Below, piece after piece: positions 60,229 to 64,000 of a stretch of DNA of 64,000 nucleotides. The notes beneath the pieces are model-generated. The model was not told the origin of the DNA and searched no databases. It saw nothing but the letters and a program-made list of their open reading frames with translations. Position numbers and translations under genes: made by a program. The stretch is from Hyphomicrobiales bacterium (GTDB lineage: Bacteria > Pseudomonadota > Alphaproteobacteria > Rhizobiales > Rhizobiaceae): NCBI GenBank assembly GCA_900473185.1, contig UCKU01000019.1, positions 1-64,000 of the forward strand, in the 5' to 3' direction. Positions within the stretch are counted from its first letter, which is position 1, and each line of letters starts with the position of its first letter.

Positions 60229-61454
60229 GCCAGCTTGGGGAATTTTCCGACGGACCATTCGTGACCACCGCGACCCGAAAGCCTGGCCTCGGCGGTCGCC
60301 TCATGGCGCATATGGTCCGCAACATTCGAATTGGCACGCTTAAAATCGTGTTGCCCTCCGGGGCGGTGATCCACGAGGTGGGAGCTGAACCCGGGCCTGA
60401 CGCGACTATTGTTATGTGGCGCTGGCGCGCTCTCCGACGCATGGTCACAGCCGGCGATATCGGCTTTGCGGAGGGCTTCCTGGAGGAGGATTGGACGACC
60501 CCGGATTTGACCGCATTGATACGGCTGGCGGCCAGAAATGGCGACGCCCTGTCTCCGGCGATCGAGGGCAGCCAGCTCATGCGGCTTTTGAACCGCACAC
60601 GCCACCTTCTCAACGCCAACACGAGGCGCGGTAGTCGTCGAAATATCGAAGCGCATTACGATCTCGGCAACGATTTCTACAAGGAATGGCTCGACCATAA
60701 GATGCTGTATTCCTCGGCTATCTTCGACAAGACCACGCCGACACTTGAGGCTGCACAGCAGAACCGTCTGAATCAAATTCGGGGAAAGCTTGTGCTTTCA
60801 GGTGGCGAACGTGTTTTGGAGATCGGTTGCGGTTGGGGCGCGTTGGCGCTCGATCTTGCAGCGAATTCGGATGCCAGGGTCGTCACCATCACGCTGTCGC
60901 CTTCCCAATTCGCTTGGGCGAAAGATGTGGTCGCCGCCTCCGGCAAGACCGGCCAAGTCGATCTGCGCCTTCTGGACTATCGCGACACGGACGGTCAGTT
61001 CGATCGTATCGTGTCGATCGAGATGTTCGAGGCCGTCGGCGAAGCCTATTGGCCGAGCTATTTCGACATGCTGAAGCGCTGCATGAAGGATGACGGCCGT
61101 ACCGTGCTGCAGATCATCTCCATTGAGGAAGGTCGGTTCGAGGCCTATCGCGGCAGCATCGACTTCATTCAGAAATATGTCTTTCCAGGCGGATTTCTGC
61201 CATCGGACGCAGCGCTTGGGCGCGCAATAACTACAGCTGGCCTGAAGCTTACCGGGGTAGAGCACTTCGGCAAATCCTATGCTCGAACGCTCCGCGAATG
61301 GAGGGCACGCTTTCACGCGCGTTGGCCCGCGATCGCCGCCCAAGGGTTCGACGAGCGCTTCAAACGGCTTTGGCACTATTACCTCTGTTACTGCGAGGCG
61401 GGCTTTGAGGAGGGAAGCATCAATGTTGGATTTTACACGCTCGAGCATGCGTAA
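60225..61454 (+). CDS. cfa: cyclopropane-fatty-acyl-phospholipid synthase family enzyme
   Basis: 409 residues, the full-length form: an N-terminal lipid-binding domain (about 25-115, with GDIGFAEGFLEEDWTTPDL) and a C-terminal SAM domain. Motifs: IEAHYDLGNDFYKEWLD, YSSAIF, VLEIGCGWGALALDLA, SIEMFEAVGEAYW, IDFIQKYVFPGGFLPS and a late Cys/Tyr-rich YYLCYCEAGFEEG. Such enzymes add a methylene bridge or methyl group to unsaturated acyl chains of membrane phospholipids. The ATG at 60225 has only a weak ribosome-binding site. A shorter paralogue is at 56648-57676. Confidence 0.93.
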   Translation: MSQLGEFSDGPFVTTATRKPGLGGRLMAHMVRNIRIGTLKIVLPSGAVIHEVGAEPGPDATIVMWRWRALRRMVTAGDIGFAEGFLEEDWTTPDLTALIRLAARNGDALSPAIEGSQLMRLLNRTRHLLNANTRRGSRRNIEAHYDLGNDFYKEWLDHKMLYSSAIFDKTTPTLEAAQQNRLNQIRGKLVLSGGERVLEIGCGWGALALDLAANSDARVVTITLSPSQFAWAKDVVAASGKTGQVDLRLLDYRDTDGQFDRIVSIEMFEAVGEAYWPSYFDMLKRCMKDDGRTVLQIISIEEGRFEAYRGSIDFIQKYVFPGGFLPSDAALGRAITTAGLKLTGVEHFGKSYARTLREWRARFHARWPAIAAQGFDERFKRLWHYYLCYCEAGFEEGSINVGFYTLEHA

Positions 61455-61478
61455 ATTTGCTTCAAAAGGAGAAGCGGA

Positions 61479-61850
61479 ATGAGACCTTTGATGCCGACGT
61501 TCGCGGTCGTTGCTCTTGTGCTAGCCGGCGTGGCCGAAGCTGGGGACATTAGTGGTCAGTGGGCACGAGGAGACGGAAATGCAAGGGTTCAGATTGCGCC
61601 ATGCGGGTCGGATATCTGCGCGGTCAACACCTGGATCAAGCCGGGCACGCCGAAGGAGAAGGAAGGCGACAAGCTTGTGATGTCGATCAAACAGGATGCC
61701 GAGGGTCGCTATTCCGGCACCGCTTTCGATCCGCAGCGTGACATGAGTTACAGGCTGACGGTGACCGTGAGCGGGAACAAGATGACCACGAAAGGTTGCG
61801 TGGTCGCTGGTCTGCTTTGCAAAGGCGTCGATTGGACACGCGTCAACTGA
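61479..61850 (+). CDS. exported DUF2147 protein
   Basis: 123 residues. Signal peptide (TFAVVALVLAGVAEA) followed by the DUF2147 barrel: GQWARGDGNARVQIAPCGSD with a conserved Cys, ICAVNTWIKPGTPKE, a middle GRYSGTAFDPQRDMSYRLTV and a C-terminal TKGCVVAGLLCKGVDWTRV with two more Cys. Periplasmic, lipocalin-like in fold; function unknown. AAAAGGAGAAGCGGA precedes the ATG. Same strand as the CFA gene, 24 nt apart, probably one operon. Confidence 0.86.
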   Translation: MRPLMPTFAVVALVLAGVAEAGDISGQWARGDGNARVQIAPCGSDICAVNTWIKPGTPKEKEGDKLVMSIKQDAEGRYSGTAFDPQRDMSYRLTVTVSGNKMTTKGCVVAGLLCKGVDWTRVN

Positions 61851-61881
61851 CGCTTGCATCAAAAACCTCGAGGAGACCTAT

Positions 61882-62301
61882 GTGAAAACGAATGTCGTCT
61901 CGTACCTTGCCACGCTGATCGTCTTCGTGGCGATCGATTTCGTCTGGCTGAGTACCATGGCTGATCGTCTTTATCGCCCGACCTTGGGCGACATGCTGAC
62001 ACCCGAATTCCGGCTGGCTCCGGCCGTGGCGTTTTATCTACTCTACGCGGCCGGATTGACGTTTCTTGCCGTCAAACCAGGCCTGACATCTGGTTCGCTC
62101 GCAGCAGCCGCCGTTTACGGCGCCGTCGTCGGCTTGACCGCCTACGCCACCTACGACTTGACCAATCAGTCAACGCTCAAGAATTGGTCGACGACTCTGA
62201 CCATAGCGGACTTGCTCTGGGGTTGCGCGCTTTCGGCAGTCTCAGCCGGCGCAAGCGTTTGGATAACCCAGCGCCTTGTCGGAACTCTTGGCAAGATATG
62301 A
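61882..62301 (+). CDS. DUF2177 membrane protein
   Basis: 139 residues with four helices. The family signature at the start is YLATLIVFVAIDFVWLSTMA with DRLYRPTLGDML, and the second half has GLTAYATYDLTNQSTLKNWS. GTG start with GAGGAGACCTAT before it. DUF2177 genes are regularly found in operons with CFA synthase and DUF1295, so a part in acyl-chain modification or transport of lipid intermediates is likely but unproven. It is 31 nt downstream of the DUF2147 gene. Confidence 0.88.
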   Translation: MKTNVVSYLATLIVFVAIDFVWLSTMADRLYRPTLGDMLTPEFRLAPAVAFYLLYAAGLTFLAVKPGLTSGSLAAAAVYGAVVGLTAYATYDLTNQSTLKNWSTTLTIADLLWGCALSAVSAGASVWITQRLVGTLGKI

Positions 62302-62341
62302 AGAGCGTGGTTGTCACGTCAAACGTCATGGAGATTGAAGA

Positions 62342-62524
62342 ATGAAACTGTTATTCGTCCTGGCGGTGGCAAGCGGGGTTTTCTTCACGGGATGTTCCAC
62401 GTCACCGCGCGCCCTGTCTCAGAGCGCTGCCTACCAAAAACATCAGCCAACACGTCCGGCGAACGCGAGGAATTGCACGAGTAAGCCCAACTACGAGGGA
62501 ATGTTACGCACGCTATGTTATTGA
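62342..62524 (+). CDS. small lipoprotein, unknown
   Basis: 60 residues. Lipobox TGC at Cys18 after a short signal (LLFVLAVASGVFF); the mature part is polar with two more Cys (RNCTSKPNYEGMLRTLC), which could pair. No family recognised. GGAGATTGAAGA precedes the ATG. Last gene of the lipid-linked group. Confidence 0.68.
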   Translation: MKLLFVLAVASGVFFTGCSTSPRALSQSAAYQKHQPTRPANARNCTSKPNYEGMLRTLCY

Positions 62525-63013
62525 GTCACCCCGAGATGACATGCGAGTGGGAGAGGCAGTTACTGCAGTCCTTTGATAACGTGCCGTCGCCAAACTAGGC
62601 TTATCCGCCCAGATCTTGCGTGGCGTAGGCCGCACTATCGATATCGGCGGCGCTCGAACAGAGCTGTTCCAGTCCCTTCACCTCGCGCTCGGCGGCGCTT
62701 CCTCTACGCGACACCCCGACGAACAAAGTGCCAGGCGGAATTCAAAGGTTAGCGTTGCTCATCGCAGCAGGCGCTTCGGCCAAGCGGATTTCGATGGGGA
62801 AACGTTTGCTATTCGCATCGTCCACGTCGACTGATCATCCCCGCACAGCTTCTTGCGAACTCACCAAGTGATTCCGATCCAGGTGAGTTCCAGATACACA
62901 GATCCAGCCGCGTCCTGCGACGTGGACATTGATCCCTCACCGAAACCCCGCACGTTGACGTACCGGCTTTTTCGGAGTCGAAGGAGCGGCCAGTGTTTCG
63001 CCGGCCCAATGGA
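62525..63013. other. intergenic stretch with probable decayed sequence
   Basis: About 490 bases with no supportable gene. Short fragments on the minus strand near 62880-62970 may be protein relics, but I could not identify them. Confidence 0.4.
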
Positions 63014-63419
63014 TCAAAGCTGCCCCTCAATATCGAGGGCAAGCGCCGATCCGTGAGCAAGCCTGGCGATCTTTGATAGCCCAACGACGCCTGAACCTGG
63101 CAGGTACCCGACGTGCGCTTTGCCGACGAATGGGACCATATGTGTTCGCAATGGGAGAAGAAGGCTATGTCTCGCACGACGATCAGATCGTCGTAGCCGC
63201 CTACGTCTGCGAACGTCTGTGCCAGTATCGCCGCAGTGTTTCATCATATCCGGCAAATATTTCTCTGAAAGCCTCAACGACGTGGGCCGGCGTATCGAGA
63301 AGGCCCTCGCGATCAGGATTGTCGCCTGCCAAGGATATGAGGACCCTGACCGCCGCCTCTGCTTTTCCGCGGCTCGGTCGTTTGGCGCCAGAAGCTGCCT
63401 CCTCGACAAGCTGATCCAT
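63014..63419 (-). pseudogene. folE: GTP cyclohydrolase I gene, frameshifted
   Basis: An ATG at 63419 (GGGAG upstream) opens MDQLVEEAASGAK and continues PDREGLLDTPAHVVEAFREI with FAGYDETL, the FolE N-terminus, then goes off. In a second frame MRDIAFFSHCEH carries the zinc/catalytic CEH motif, and in a third HMVPFVGKAHVGYLPGSGVV with GLSKIARLAHG follows. FolE needs all these in one frame, so there are at least two frameshifts, and the C-terminal HMCM-containing part is missing. GTP cyclohydrolase I makes the first pterin intermediate of folate; other copies presumably serve. Confidence 0.82.
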
Positions 63420-63607
63420 TTTGTTATCTCCCGATTTTCGCTCCTGCTTGCGAGCGAGGCGATCGAAACGAGGATACTGAAAATTTGAAGATCCACAGGC
63501 GCATTGCTGCGTAGACAGCGTCGTCGAAACCACGGATCATCAAAATGCCTTTCGCCGCGCAAAGCCTGCAGAGACCGCGCTTTTCATTGGAGAAGGTCAA
63601 TCGACCG

Positions 63608-64000
63608 ATGAATGACGATGCACCCAGCCCAATTCTCTTGAGCCGCCTGCTGGTGGCGGTGGGGGACGAACGGGACAAGGACGCTTTCGAGCAATTGTAT
63701 CGCCACTTCATCCCGAGACTTCGTTCCTACATGAAGAGGTTGACCAAAGACACTGCGCTCGCTGAAGAACTCTCCCAAGAGACGCTCGTTGCGGTCTGGC
63801 GCAAGGCCGGACAATTCGATCCCGCCAAAGGGCAGGCGTCAACCTGGATCTTTCGGATCGCGCGAAACCTTCACATTGACAAATATCGTCGCGGATCACA
63901 CCCCGAATTCGACGAGAACGATCCGGCCTTTGTCCCCGATGAAGGCCCCTCGGCGGATATCCTCATGATAAGGGAGCAGGAAGCGAGAACGCTTGGCAAG
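63608..64000 (+). CDS. rpoE: ECF sigma factor, probable RpoE of the RpoE-ChrR type; 3-prime end outside
   Basis: The first 131 codons are visible. Region 2 is clear: FEQLYRHFIPRLRSYMKR, ALAEELSQETLVAVWRKAGQ and STWIFRIARNLHIDKYRRG, which recognise the -10 element. The linker HPEFDENDPAFVPDEGPSAD is strikingly like the RpoE sigma that partners the zinc anti-sigma ChrR and drives the singlet-oxygen response in Rhodobacter. Region 4 lies beyond the window. GGAGAAGG precedes the ATG, at a rather long spacing. Its likely targets include the CFA/DUF1295/flavoprotein cluster nearby, as in other alphaproteobacteria. Confidence 0.85.
   Translation, partial: MNDDAPSPILLSRLLVAVGDERDKDAFEQLYRHFIPRLRSYMKRLTKDTALAEELSQETLVAVWRKAGQFDPAKGQASTWIFRIARNLHIDKYRRGSHPEFDENDPAFVPDEGPSADILMIREQEARTLGK

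Overview
The window looks like an accessory or chromid-type segment from a Rhizobiaceae alphaproteobacterium (Rhizobium/Sinorhizobium/Neorhizobium type). The evidence is the set of rhizobial families: two SyrB-like proteins, DUF982, DUF6894, BA14K, DUF1236, an entericidin lipoprotein, LOV-HWE/HisKA_2 kinases, and repeated alphaproteobacterial general-stress (EcfG/RpoE2) promoters. I see no tRNA, rRNA, CRISPR array, insertion sequence or prophage.

Layout. 1-7.8 kb: end of an Hsp20 gene, a DUF982 protein, a DUF2231/sorbosone-dehydrogenase pair, a LOV histidine kinase, an HU protein, two SyrB-like proteins and a DUF1206 membrane protein. 8.3-17 kb: an entericidin, then a two-gene signalling operon with a 2,103-residue soluble hybrid kinase (eleven 92-residue double-HAMP units, GAF, kinase core, three receivers) and a receiver-kinase-receiver protein. 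17-22 kb: small stress genes (DUF6894, VOC, membrane-anchored coiled coil, SDR, DUF4142, GlsB-like). 22.8-31.9 kb: a tightly packed electron-transfer operon with a YdeP/FdhF-type molybdoenzyme, cytochrome c, caa3-type oxidase subunits II/I/III, CtaG and another cytochrome c, facing a multihaem-type cytochrome gene. 32-49.8 kb: many short stress genes, a PagL-like outer-membrane protein, DUF72, a YqjE/DUF3618 membrane operon, a 17M-like stress protein, a circularly permuted ROK kinase, an Nramp-like transporter with two PRC-barrel proteins, and a flavodoxin-type reductase. 50-55 kb: decaying genes (CYTH-CHAD, MgtC, FAD oxidoreductase), a NUDIX hydrolase, a HARP-domain protein, and a second LOV kinase with a response regulator. 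55.5-64 kb: a lipid/photo-oxidative module (lipocalin, two CFA-type methyltransferases, DUF1295, flavin oxidoreductase, DUF1365 remnant, DUF2147, DUF2177), a frameshifted folE and the start of an ECF sigma gene resembling the RpoE that works with ChrR.

How it fits together. Scanning upstream regions by eye gives about 25 sites of the form GGAAC-N18/19-TT (GGAAC, 16-17 nt, then CGTT/AGTT/GGTT/CATT), most of them 20-60 nt before a start codon. This is the promoter form of the RpoE2/EcfG general stress sigma factor. Between about 3 and 53.6 kb most transcription units carry one, including both LOV kinases and, with a long leader, the oxidase operon. No phyR, nepR or ecfG is present, so this segment is mostly output plus light-sensing input of a response whose core lies elsewhere. 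From about 55.5 kb these sites stop, and the genes resemble the regulon of a singlet-oxygen-responsive sigma factor instead. At least six decayed genes, mainly in 49-64 kb, show that the segment is being remodelled.
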